Part shown: piece after piece, positions 1 through 8,231 of the stretch
How the letters are laid out: every line of letters begins with the position of its first letter
How positions within the stretch are numbered: the first letter of the stretch is position 1
Translations under genes and position numbers: made by a program
NCBI GenBank assembly: GCA_947564305.1
Contig: CANOBT010000022.1
Location: forward strand, 1-54,403
From: an uncultured Lachnospiraceae bacterium
Lineage (GTDB): Bacteria > Bacillota_A > Clostridia > Lachnospirales > Lachnospiraceae
Reading direction: 5' to 3'
Length of the DNA stretch: 54,403 nt
Notes under the pieces: model-generated
What the model was told of the DNA's origin: nothing
Database searches by the model: none
The model's input: only the letters and a program-made list of their open reading frames with translations

Positions 1-1027
1 TTACAGGAACTAACTGCGGAACTACGGCCTCCAGATAATGTTTCGGCCACTTCTCCAAAGCTTCTGCAAGAATGGTATGATTGGTATATGCACATACCTT
101 TGTCACAATCTCAACTGCTTCCTCAAACTCAATCCCTTCTTCTTCCAGAAGGCGAATCAATTCTGGAATTACCATTGATGGATGGGTATCATTAATCTGG
201 ATTGCTGCATAGTCAGCAAGGTCATGAAAATCGCTTCCTCGTTCCTTACATTCCTCCAGAATCATCTGAGCGCCTGCGCTGACCATAAGATACTGCTGAT
301 AAATCCTCAGAAGCCTTCCTTCATCATCACTGTCATCCGGATAGAGGAACAAGGTCAGATTCTTAGCAATCTCTGTCTTATCAAAAGAAATACCATCCTC
401 AATGATAGAAGTATCCACCGTATCCAAATCAAATAAATTCAGATAATTGGTGCGTCCCTCATAACCGGTAACCGCCAGCCGGTAAAGCCTTGCCGTATAA
501 TCCTCTCCGGCAAGAGATACGGTATAAGTCTTCTCGGTTTTCTTTGCCCATTCATCACCGCCCAGCCAAAAATCAGGTGTTTCACTCTGACACTGTTCTT
601 CAAATTTCTGATGGAACAGACCGCAGTGATACCGAAGGCCGATTCCGTCTCCCGGAAGGTTCAGCGTAGCCAGAGAATCCAGGAAACAGGCCGCCAGTCT
701 TCCCAAGCCCCCATTACCAAGACTCGGCTCCGGCTCCACCTCTTCAAGGTCAGCCATAGATTTTCCATGTGCCTCCAGACAAGCTTTTACATCCTCATAG
801 ATTCCAAGATTAATCAGATTGTTGCTCAGCAATTTTCCAATCAAAAACTCAGCGGAAATGTAATAAAGTTTACGTCCTTTTACAGACATCACATGCTTTT
901 TACTTTCCTCTTCTACAATTCCAAGCAGTGCTGTATATAATTCTTCATAGGAGCACTGTTCAATCTCTTTTTTACATACATTTGATAAAATAGTTTCCAT
1001 TTCTTTTACATTTTTCATGTTCACCAT
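1..1027 (-). CDS. glgP: Glycogen/maltodextrin phosphorylase, N-terminal part (runs off the left edge)
   Basis: About 342 codons are open from the left edge to an ATG at 1027, which follows an AGGAGA ribosome site at a spacing of about 8 nt. The frame has no stop inside the window, so the gene is cut by the window edge. Recognisable family sequence includes [17 protein letters not shown] near residue 100 and [17 protein letters not shown] near residue 290, both typical of GT35 alpha-glucan phosphorylases. These enzymes release glucose-1-phosphate from glycogen or maltodextrin in the cytoplasm. Full-length members have about 750-820 residues; the C-terminal part with the pyridoxal-phosphate lysine lies outside. 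The neighbour is a divergent AraC regulator, but nothing shows that it controls this gene. Confidence 0.93.
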   Translation of the reverse strand, partial: MVNMKNVKEMETILSNVCKKEIEQCSYEELYTALLGIVEEESKKHVMSVKGRKLYYISAEFLIGKLLSNNLINLGIYEDVKACLEAHGKSMADLEEVEPEPSLGNGGLGRLAACFLDSLATLNLPGDGIGLRYHCGLFHQKFEEQCQSETPDFWLGGDEWAKKTEKTYTVSLAGEDYTARLYRLAVTGYEGRTNYLNLFDLDTVDTSIIEDGISFDKTEIAKNLTLFLYPDDSDDEGRLLRIYQQYLMVSAGAQMILEECKERGSDFHDLADYAAIQINDTHPSMVIPELIRLLEEEGIEFEEAVEIVTKVCAYTNHTILAEALEKWPKHYLEAVVPQLVPV

Positions 1028-1100
1028 AACAAAATCTCCTTTCGAATCAAAGAATCAAAAATGTTATATTTCTTTTTTATCACGAACACTCATAAAATAC

Positions 1101-1130
1101 TTGCGCAATCCTATTAAAAGATTGTATAAT
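1101..1130 (+). promoter_or_regulatory. Sigma-A type promoter of the AraC gene
   Basis: TTGCGC at 1101-1106 and TATAAT at 1125-1130 are separated by 18 nt, and the start codon lies 37 nt downstream. The -10 is a perfect consensus. Confidence 0.6.
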
Positions 1131-1167
1131 CCTATCATCATTCACACAGGAGTGCAAATCAAAAAAC

Positions 1168-2076
1168 ATGAAAAGTATAGAAAATGATACGTTTTTACGG
1201 AATCCTGCCTATGAGGAGACAAAACAGCATACTGATATGATGTTCGCATTTAATGTATATCCCTGCACCATTCCCACTGATTTTGCATTCGTACCGATTC
1301 ATTGGCACAACAGCATGGAGATTATTTATATAAAACTAGGAACAGGAATTGTCCAGGTGGATTTTGAAACCTATACAGCAGAATCAGGTGATATCTTTTT
1401 CGTATTGCCAGGTCATTTACATGCGCTGAAAAGTATTCCCAAAAAGAGGATGGAATATGAAAATATTATTTTTGATATGTCCTTCCTCGGAAGTGACAAA
1501 GTGGATATCTGCAGCCAGAAATATCTCCAGCCAGTCATAAATGGGAAAATACAATTTCCAGTCCGAATCAGAAGAGGCGATGACTTCTACTCTTCTGTTT
1601 CTGCATGTCTGGATGCTTCTGACAGGTTATGTTCCCTGCGCCCCAATGGTTACGAATTGGGTGTGAAAGGACATCTGATGGTTCTCTTTTCCATTCTCTT
1701 TCAAATGACAATGGAACGGCCGGAACATACGGCTGATGATAAAAACATTCAAAAATTAAAGACGGTACTTATGCGCATTGAAAAAGATTACGATAAAAAA
1801 CTGACGGTAGACCAAATGGCTGATGAATGCGGTTACAGCGCAAGTCATTTTATGCGTTGGTTCAAGGACATCACCGGTTCCGGCTTTGCTGGATACCTGA
1901 TTGAGTATCGTCTTGGTAAGGCTGCCCTAGCCCTTCGGGATACGGATAATACTATTCTGGATATCTCTGAAAGAAACGGATTTGACAATCTGTCAAACTT
2001 TAACCGTTTATTTAAGAAAAAATTCGAAATGACACCGAGCCAATTCCGTCAGCAATCCGTTGGCAGGCCGACATGA
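1168..2076 (+). CDS. AraC family transcriptional regulator with cupin sensor domain
   Basis: A 302-residue protein. The N-terminal half is a cupin-type effector domain with an IHWHNSMEI motif near residue 45 and the GDIFFVLPGHLH pattern. The C-terminal hundred residues carry two helix-turn-helix segments (about 213-232 and 262-283, ending in the FNRLFKKKFEMTPSQFR signature). This architecture is typical of regulators of sugar utilisation genes, but the effector cannot be read from sequence. The AGGAG upstream is about 15 nt from the ATG, longer than ideal, though no better start is visible. The gene is transcribed away from the phosphorylase gene and ends in a long inverted repeat. Its target is unknown; the GH79-like gene at 3750 is one candidate. 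Confidence 0.9.
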   Translation: MKSIENDTFLRNPAYEETKQHTDMMFAFNVYPCTIPTDFAFVPIHWHNSMEIIYIKLGTGIVQVDFETYTAESGDIFFVLPGHLHALKSIPKKRMEYENIIFDMSFLGSDKVDICSQKYLQPVINGKIQFPVRIRRGDDFYSSVSACLDASDRLCSLRPNGYELGVKGHLMVLFSILFQMTMERPEHTADDKNIQKLKTVLMRIEKDYDKKLTVDQMADECGYSASHFMRWFKDITGSGFAGYLIEYRLGKAALALRDTDNTILDISERNGFDNLSNFNRLFKKKFEMTPSQFRQQSVGRPT

Positions 2077-2129
2077 TACCATTACCTTGTCAGCAATCTG
2101 TTGGAAAATCGACAGGGTAATGGCATCAT
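2073..2129. terminator. Inverted repeat between convergent genes, probable bidirectional terminator
   Basis: A 19-bp arm at 2073-2091 pairs with 2111-2129 apart from two mismatches, leaving a 19-nt loop. It overlaps the AraC stop codon and sits between two convergent genes. It lacks a good T-run, so termination is inferred from position. The left arm and loop also take part in a direct repeat of about 24 nt with the end of the AraC gene. Confidence 0.5.
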
Positions 2130-2136
2130 ATTGACC

Positions 2137-3549
2137 TTAAATATCTATCACCTGACCCATCTCATGCCACTGACACCCACCCCATGTAGAATTTGCAATG
2201 CCATGATCCAAAAAGCCCATCCTCTGATACATTTTTACTTTAGATTGCAGGCATGTCAGCAGGATCATATGCCTTCCATTTTCACGTTCCCTGCAAAGAT
2301 ACTGATGCATCAGCTCCCGTGCCAGTCCCTGTCTGCGGTACTCCGGAAGTACATCCAAGCCTAAAAGCATGATATTCTTTCCATCCGGGTCATGAAGGTT
2401 CACATCTGTAAAAAATTCATCCCGGAAGGTACTCTCATCTGTCGCAAGACCATTTAAAAATCCGGCCACTTTACCCGTATGCCTGTCCACTGCTGCCAGA
2501 AAAAACTCCGGCGCCTTTTCGACACGCTCATACATGCTTTTTCTGGAACACGCTTCATTGGGCGGAAAACAGATCTGTTCAATCTCCGCAGCCTGTTCAG
2601 CCTCGTCAGAACGAATATTCCGGAACTCAAATTTTTCATGCAGATTCCTTTCTGCCCCTTTGCCTGTCCGTGTCAGAAAATGCTCCAAATATATCATTGC
2701 AATTGCATCATGCTTCTTGGTAAATCCATGCTGTCCATTCTTAATTCGATAGAAGAGAACCTTTCTTGTCAGTTTTTTTCTTTTTGTCTCTTCCATATAT
2801 GTCAAATACGCCTGCTTCGAATATTTCAGATCCACAATCCGGTCGCTTTTACCGTGGACAATCAGAATATCTCCAGGAAATTCTTTTATCTCCTGATAAG
2901 GGTCTAAATCAATCACATCCTCCACATAGCATTTTCCCAACTTCATCGGACCGCACTGAATAAACTCCGGAATATGATGCGGGTCGAATCTTGCAAACAT
3001 CATTTTTCCCGCTTTTGCATCATCTGGAATACAAAGTGCGGGATAAAACAGGATCAATTTTGATATTTGCCCCTTTAATCTGGAAGCAGTGATTGCAGAT
3101 ACAAACCCGCCCTGACTGCAGCCCATTAAAACAATCCTTTGCGGGTTCACATATGGTCTGCCTTTAGCATAATCAATGACAGCCTCCAGATCCTTTACTT
3201 CTGTCATAACTGACATTTCTGTTGTTTTCCCGTCGCTCTTCCCGTTGGCCACACAGCCGCCGCAAAAATCAAAGCAATATGCAGCATATCCAAGTCCCGC
3301 TATTTTTTTAGCATAGCGGCGCACCGTATCCTGAGAAGCCATGAAGCCATGGCTGACAATGGCAATCGGAAGATTCTCTCCCTCAGCTCTATACTCGGTC
3401 CCGCGTATTATAAGGGAATCCCTTTGGCAGGTAAACGTAGATTCTAAAATTTTGTCTTTTTTCTTATTTGTTAATCGAAACAAATTTTTCACCCCTTTGC
3501 AGATGGATATATTTTTGAATCTCTTTGTATATATGCCCATAAGATACAT
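2137..3549 (-). CDS. Alpha/beta hydrolase fused to a GNAT acetyltransferase domain
   Basis: A 470-residue two-domain protein. Residues about 40-300 are a serine hydrolase: an oxyanion-type SHGFMAS segment, the nucleophile elbow GCSQGG, an acid candidate in HGKSDRIVD and a histidine in NGQHGF. Residues about 310-470 are a GNAT N-acetyltransferase domain with the acetyl-CoA loop pattern YRRQGLARELM. Each domain alone is common; the fusion is the notable point. There is no signal peptide, so it should act in the cytoplasm, and no substrate can be assigned. The start is uncertain: the first ATG is only 3 nt from AAAGGG, the ATG at 3540 is better spaced, and a TTG inside the frame follows AAAGGGGTG. 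Confidence 0.85.
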   Translation of the reverse strand: MYLMGIYTKRFKNISICKGVKNLFRLTNKKKDKILESTFTCQRDSLIIRGTEYRAEGENLPIAIVSHGFMASQDTVRRYAKKIAGLGYAAYCFDFCGGCVANGKSDGKTTEMSVMTEVKDLEAVIDYAKGRPYVNPQRIVLMGCSQGGFVSAITASRLKGQISKLILFYPALCIPDDAKAGKMMFARFDPHHIPEFIQCGPMKLGKCYVEDVIDLDPYQEIKEFPGDILIVHGKSDRIVDLKYSKQAYLTYMEETKRKKLTRKVLFYRIKNGQHGFTKKHDAIAMIYLEHFLTRTGKGAERNLHEKFEFRNIRSDEAEQAAEIEQICFPPNEACSRKSMYERVEKAPEFFLAAVDRHTGKVAGFLNGLATDESTFRDEFFTDVNLHDPDGKNIMLLGLDVLPEYRRQGLARELMHQYLCRERENGRHMILLTCLQSKVKMYQRMGFLDHGIANSTWGGCQWHEMGQVIDI

Positions 3550-3687
3550 TATCCCTTTTATTGTATCACTGCAATAGCCTAATGAAAAGATACAAGTTAC
3601 TGTTTGCAGAGCTGTGCATTCTGCAGCCAGTTAGGCCGTACACTATAACAGATACAATAATTATACAAAAAACACTAAAAATATGCG

Positions 3688-3717
3688 TTTCAAAAGTAAT
3701 TCCAGATAACGTATAAT
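3688..3717 (+). promoter_or_regulatory. Probable promoter of the GH79-like gene
   Basis: A perfect TATAAT at 3712-3717 lies 33 bp before the start codon. The best -35 candidate, TTTCAA at 3688-3693, is weak (18-nt spacer), which would fit an activator-dependent promoter. Confidence 0.45.
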
Positions 3718-3749
3718 TGTAAAAAACAGGAAGAAAGGAGAAATAAACA

Positions 3750-5285
3750 ATGTCTCAATCAATCAAAGTGGCTTTAAATACATTGAAGCCACTCCGCGAA
3801 ATCAATCCGATGATGATGTCCTACAACGTAGAGTTTGCCGAAGTTACCGGCGGCACATTCTGGAAAGCCTACACGCCGGAGCAGGTAGCCGGAACCGAAG
3901 AATTTTATGTGGAGCCTACCTCAGAAGGTATTGCAGCTATGTACAAAGATTTAATGCAGGTGTACCCACCGATTAATCTGTATAATGAAAAACTGCGCAG
4001 CCTGGCAAAAGCACTGGGCCCTGTGTGGGTCCGCGTTTCTGGCACTTGGGCAACAAAAACGTATTATGATTTTGACGGAACAACAAAGGGACAGGTTCCG
4101 GAAGGTTATCTGAACGTATTGACAAAAGAACAGTGGATCGGTGTTCTGGATTTTGTAAAAGCAATCGGTGCAAAGCTGATTGTTTCCGTCGCGAACTGTC
4201 CCGGACTCCACACTGCAGAAGAGCCCTGGAATCCGTCGGAAGCTGAAAAGCTGTTTTCACTGAGCAAGGAATACGGAGTTCCAATCAATGCAGCCGAATT
4301 TGCAAATGAACCAAACATGATGGCAGATACCGGATTCCCGGAAGGATATACGCCTGCACATTACCGCCGCGATCAGGATTTATTCTTCAAGTGGCTGCGG
4401 GCAAATTATCCTGACTGTATCTGTGTCGGCCCAAGCACGACCGGCGGGGATAACATCACGTTTGGCAAAGGCAGCCCTGACGGACAGGCCGGCGGCGGAA
4501 TCGAGCAGATTGCAGCCGAAACCTGCAACTGTGCCGACTTACTGGATGGAACAGAAGAACCTTTGGATGTATTCAGTTATCATTATTATAACGGTGTTTC
4601 GGAGCGTCTTGCATCTGTCATGCCGTCAGGACACTGGCTTGCCGAGGACGCAGTCACAGAACCTTATCTGGATACTGCCCTGAGTTTTGCCCATACCTAT
4701 GCACCAATGCGTGATAAATACTGCCCGGGCGGGGAAATGTGGGTAACGGAATCCGGAGATGCCGGCGGCGGCGGTGACACATGGGCTTCTACTTATCTGG
4801 ATGTTTTCCGTACCCTGAATGAACTTGGCGGTTTTGCCTCCATCACAAACGGCGTAATCTTCCATAACACGCTTGCCTCCTCTGATTATGGATTCCTTGC
4901 AAGAGAAGTGTTCGACCCACGTCCGAATTATTTTGCAGTCCTGTTGTGGAACCGTCTGATGGGCACTACGGTGTATGATTCAGAAGAACCCATCCGTACG
5001 GGAGCACATGTATATGTACATTCCAGAAAAGATGGAAAAGACGGAGTAGTCTATCTGATTATCAATAATTCGTTATCGGATTCTACTACCGTTGAACTGC
5101 CAAAAGAGGCTGAACGTTATACCCTGGCCGGTGAAGGCGGTAATGTACGCGCCACCGTAATGACTTTAAATGGTAAGCCGCTCGTTCTGGGAGAAAATAA
5201 TTCCCTGCCTGAAATGGAGCCATCCATACAGGCAGCAGGAAGAGTGGAACTTGCGCCCGGAACCTGTACGTTCTTTGTAATGTAA
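3750..5285 (+). CDS. GH79-like glycoside hydrolase (heparanase/beta-glucuronidase type), cytoplasmic
   Basis: A 511-residue protein behind an AAGGAG site 9 nt from the ATG. It has a TIM-barrel region with AEFANEPN, placing a probable acid/base at Glu187, and MWVTESGDAGG, placing a probable nucleophile at Glu334. A C-terminal beta domain follows. The segment PNYFAVLLWNRLMGTTVYDS resembles the end of the barrel in heparanase and other family 79 enzymes, which cleave beta-linked glucuronides. No signal peptide is visible, so the substrate would have to be imported or be a small glycoside. It is a single-gene unit closed by a strong terminator. Assignment to GH79 comes from motif recognition; a related clan A family cannot be excluded. 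Confidence 0.68.
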   Translation: MSQSIKVALNTLKPLREINPMMMSYNVEFAEVTGGTFWKAYTPEQVAGTEEFYVEPTSEGIAAMYKDLMQVYPPINLYNEKLRSLAKALGPVWVRVSGTWATKTYYDFDGTTKGQVPEGYLNVLTKEQWIGVLDFVKAIGAKLIVSVANCPGLHTAEEPWNPSEAEKLFSLSKEYGVPINAAEFANEPNMMADTGFPEGYTPAHYRRDQDLFFKWLRANYPDCICVGPSTTGGDNITFGKGSPDGQAGGGIEQIAAETCNCADLLDGTEEPLDVFSYHYYNGVSERLASVMPSGHWLAEDAVTEPYLDTALSFAHTYAPMRDKYCPGGEMWVTESGDAGGGGDTWASTYLDVFRTLNELGGFASITNGVIFHNTLASSDYGFLAREVFDPRPNYFAVLLWNRLMGTTVYDSEEPIRTGAHVYVHSRKDGKDGVVYLIINNSLSDSTTVELPKEAERYTLAGEGGNVRATVMTLNGKPLVLGENNSLPEMEPSIQAAGRVELAPGTCTFFVM

Positions 5286-5293
5286 ACTAAAAT

Positions 5294-5352
5294 TCAGGTG
5301 CCGGAACTGTGTATTGATAATGCATAGTTCTGGCACCTGAGTCAGTTTTATT
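5294..5352. terminator. Strong bidirectional terminator between the GH79-like gene and dapL
   Basis: A long stem (5294-5340, TCAGGTGCC pairing with GGCACCTGA and continuing inward with few mismatches) is followed by a T-rich run on the plus strand and by TTTTAGTTT when read on the minus strand. It separates convergent genes. Confidence 0.85.
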
Positions 5353-5383
5353 CGTACTTTGTGGTATTTTTCACTTTGAACAT

Positions 5384-6601
5384 CTATCCTAATTTCTTTA
5401 TCCTCTCAATCGCCGCCACAGTATTCTCATAGCTTCCAAATGCCGTCAGCCGGAAATACCCTTCCCCGCTTGGTCCAAACCCGGAACCCGGTGTCCCGAC
5501 TACGCCTGCCTGCTCCAGCAGATAGTCAAAAAATTCCCATGACGTCATTTTTCCCGGCGTTTTCAGCCAGATATACGGCGCATTGACACCGCCGGACACG
5601 CTGTAACCGGCATCCTTCAATCCTTGATAAATCACCCTAGCATTTCTCATATAATATGCCACCTGATCTGCAAGCTGCGCTTTTCCTGCTTCGGAATACA
5701 CAGCCTCTCCTGCTTTCTGAACAATATACGGTGCGCCATTATATTTCGTACCGTGACGTCTTGCCCACAGGGAATGAAGCGTCACATCCCCACACTTCAC
5801 ATCTTTCGGAATGATGGTGGCTCCCAGACGCACTCCGGTAAACCCGGCATTCTTCGAAAAGCTGCGCAGTTCGATTGCACAGGTTCTTGCCCCTTCACAT
5901 TCATAGATGGTATGGGGCACATCTGCCTCGGAAATATATGCTTCATAGGCTGCGTCATAGATAATCACTGCCCCCACCTTATTTGCATAGTCCACCCATT
6001 CCTGAAGCTGCGCTTTCGTAATCGTAGACCCCGTCGGATTATTCGGAAAGCAAAGATAAATGATATCCGGCGTCTCCTTCGGAAGCTCCGGCGCAAAATC
6101 GGTCTCGGCCGTACAAGGCATATAGATCACATCACTCCAGGTTTCCGTTGCCGTGTCATAATTTCCGGTTCTGCCCGCCATGACATTGGTATCCACATAA
6201 ACCGGATAGACGGGGTCGCAGACTGCAATTTTATTGTCCGTACTGAATATTTCCTGAATATTCCCCGAATCACATTTTGCGCCGTCAGAGATAAATACCT
6301 CATCAGCCGAGATATCACATCCCCGTACCTGATAATCATTCTTTGCCATCGCATCACGTAAAAACTCATACCCCAAATCCGGCGCATATCCATGAAATGT
6401 CTCCGCATGCGCCATCTCATCTACCGCGCTGTGCAGGGAATCAATAATCGCAGGCGTCAGCGGCTGTGTCACATCGCCAATCCCCAGCCGGATAATGGAT
6501 TTATCCGGATTTGCCTCCGTGTAGGCTGCCACCTTCTTTCCAATCGTGGAAAACAAATAGCTTCCCGGCAGTTTCAGATAATTCTCATTCACCTTGAACA
6601 T
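5384..6601 (-). CDS. dapL: LL-diaminopimelate aminotransferase
   Basis: A 405-residue class I/II PLP aminotransferase. It converts tetrahydrodipicolinate directly to LL-diaminopimelate, bypassing the succinylase and acetylase steps of lysine and peptidoglycan precursor synthesis. The PLP lysine is Lys250 in RSFSKNAGFTGVRLG, and FPNNPTGS supplies the usual Asn-Pro-Thr-Gly motif. Length and N-terminus (KVNENYLKLPGSYLF) match the DapL family. The ATG has a good AAGGAG site. The gene lies 41 nt downstream of dapF, whose product uses the LL-DAP formed here, so the pair is almost certainly co-transcribed. Confidence 0.95.
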   Translation of the reverse strand: MFKVNENYLKLPGSYLFSTIGKKVAAYTEANPDKSIIRLGIGDVTQPLTPAIIDSLHSAVDEMAHAETFHGYAPDLGYEFLRDAMAKNDYQVRGCDISADEVFISDGAKCDSGNIQEIFSTDNKIAVCDPVYPVYVDTNVMAGRTGNYDTATETWSDVIYMPCTAETDFAPELPKETPDIIYLCFPNNPTGSTITKAQLQEWVDYANKVGAVIIYDAAYEAYISEADVPHTIYECEGARTCAIELRSFSKNAGFTGVRLGATIIPKDVKCGDVTLHSLWARRHGTKYNGAPYIVQKAGEAVYSEAGKAQLADQVAYYMRNARVIYQGLKDAGYSVSGGVNAPYIWLKTPGKMTSWEFFDYLLEQAGVVGTPGSGFGPSGEGYFRLTAFGSYENTVAAIERIKKLG

Positions 6602-6642
6602 CTATAACAATCTCCTTCCTTGAAAATTTCCTTAAAAAACTA

Positions 6643-7479
6643 TTATATCTCTGGCCACACTCCGTCAAATACGACCTCCGCCGGCCCGGTCATATACACC
6701 GTATCCTTTTCCCTGTCCCAGTAAATCTGCAGAGCGCCGCCCAACAGCTTCACCGTAACCTCCTCATCGGTCAGTCCGTTTAAAACACATGCCACTGCCA
6801 CCGCACAGGCCCCTGTACCGCAGGCAAGTGTCTCACCGGAACCCCGCTCCCAGACCCGCATCTCCACAGTTTTTCTGTCCAACACATGGGCAAACTCCGT
6901 ATTCACACGCTTAGGAAAACATTCATGATTTTCAAACAACGGTCCTACTTTTTCAATCTCCAAACCTTTCACATCATCCACAAAGACCACCGCATGGGGA
7001 TTCCCCATAGAAACCCCGGTCATGCGGTATTCCACACCGCTTACCTGTATCGGCGCGTCCACTGCCTTTTCTCCAAACCCGATAATTGGTATCTTCTCCG
7101 TTTCCAAAATTGGACGCCCCATATCTACCTTTATCAGCTTAGCTTTCCCGGCTTCCACAATCAAATCTACATATTTGATCCCGCCTAATGTGTCTATCGA
7201 AATGTGAGTTTTATCCGTCAATCCATAATCATACACATATTTTGCCACACAACGGATGCCGTTCCCACACATCTCTCCGCGGGAGCCATCGGCATTGTAC
7301 ATCTCCATCTCGAAATCCGCCCGCTCTGACGGTTTAATCAGAATCAGCCCGTCCGCTCCAATCCCGAAATGCCGGTCACTGACCTTCACCGCAGTCTCTC
7401 CCGGATGCTGTACTGTCTCCTCGAAACAATTCACATACACATAATCATTGCCTAATCCCTGCATCTTTGTAAATTTCAT
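6643..7479 (-). CDS. dapF: Diaminopimelate epimerase
   Basis: A 278-residue protein interconverting LL- and meso-diaminopimelate. The two catalytic cysteines are visible: Cys71 in NADGSRGEMCGNGIRC and Cys220 in ERGSGETLACGTGAC. Length is normal for the family. It is preceded by a GAGGAG site, lies 85 nt downstream of the ANTAR regulator gene and 41 nt upstream of dapL, so a glnA-ANTAR-dapF-dapL transcript is plausible. No terminator is obvious between these genes. Meso-DAP is used both for lysine and for the peptidoglycan cross-link. Confidence 0.96.
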   Translation of the reverse strand: MKFTKMQGLGNDYVYVNCFEETVQHPGETAVKVSDRHFGIGADGLILIKPSERADFEMEMYNADGSRGEMCGNGIRCVAKYVYDYGLTDKTHISIDTLGGIKYVDLIVEAGKAKLIKVDMGRPILETEKIPIIGFGEKAVDAPIQVSGVEYRMTGVSMGNPHAVVFVDDVKGLEIEKVGPLFENHECFPKRVNTEFAHVLDRKTVEMRVWERGSGETLACGTGACAVAVACVLNGLTDEEVTVKLLGGALQIYWDREKDTVYMTGPAEVVFDGVWPEI

Positions 7480-7564
7480 ATCGACTCTCCTCGCAGCACT
7501 TTTCTAATAATCTTATCTACCATCTACCCAAAAGGCGGGCAGCCTATGTCCAACAAAGAATACT

Positions 7565-8122
7565 TTACACCGTCCCGCTCATAATCGTCAATACCATCTG
7601 TGCAGTCTCCAGCATATTTGTACCGCTGTCCATACTGCTTTTCTGCAGATACCGGTGCGCCTCTTCCTCTGTCATATGGTTTCTCTCCATCAAAAGAGCT
7701 TTTGCCTCTGCAATCAAGGCCTTCTGCTCCGGATTCCTGTTCTTTGCTGCTTCCCTCCGTTTCTTTTTCCTGCGCCGAAGCTCCTGCTGCATCATTTCTA
7801 TCGTATTCAACAGGTCGTAAACCTTCAATGGCAGCGGCAAACCAATCACACCACCAACCAGACCATCACTCCATTTATCCGGCGAAGCAATCAAAAGCAT
7901 TTCAAATACTTCTTCGGGCAGGCACTCCCGAAGTTCGGAATACATCATATCCTTCATCCTGTATCCACATATGACAATTCCCTCATCCAATGTATCCGCA
8001 CACTGCAGGGCCTGGGCTCCTGTCGTACACACCCCGGCCACATCCATGCCGCTGCGAATCAAAATATTACGAATATTTGCGGCAGTTTCTTTCTTTGGAA
8101 ATACAACGATCATACTGCTCAC
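7565..8122 (-). CDS. ANTAR-domain response regulator, putative RNA-binding antiterminator of nitrogen genes
   Basis: A 185-residue protein with a degenerate receiver-like domain (about 1-105), a basic coiled-coil linker (QQELRRRKKKRREAAKNR) and a C-terminal ANTAR helical domain (about 125-182, with KALLMERNHMTEEEAHRYLQK). ANTAR proteins such as NasR and EutV bind tandem RNA hairpins and prevent transcription termination. The receiver lacks the usual clear acidic pair and phospho-aspartate context, so it may not be phosphorylated conventionally. It follows glnA by 109 nt, a common pairing in Clostridia. The start is a GTG at 8122 behind GGGGGTG; an ATG three codons in is an alternative. Confidence 0.85.
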   Translation of the reverse strand: MSSMIVVFPKKETAANIRNILIRSGMDVAGVCTTGAQALQCADTLDEGIVICGYRMKDMMYSELRECLPEEVFEMLLIASPDKWSDGLVGGVIGLPLPLKVYDLLNTIEMMQQELRRRKKKRREAAKNRNPEQKALIAEAKALLMERNHMTEEEAHRYLQKSSMDSGTNMLETAQMVLTIMSGTV

Positions 8123-8231
8123 GTGTGCTCACCCCCAGCCTGTCCATACTTGCACGCTATAGAATTATCTCTCAAAATCCTTCATAAGCCTGAATACATG
8201 CAAAGATTCCAAGTGTCTATTCAAACTAACG

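Noticed and set aside
2101..2963. Several plus-strand frames of 60-140 codons opposite the hydrolase-GNAT gene
   Set aside because: They are antisense to a well-supported protein, lack ribosome sites and have no recognisable domains.
5624..6361. 245-codon plus-strand frame opposite dapL
   Set aside because: Composition reflects the antisense of dapL; no start signal or family features.
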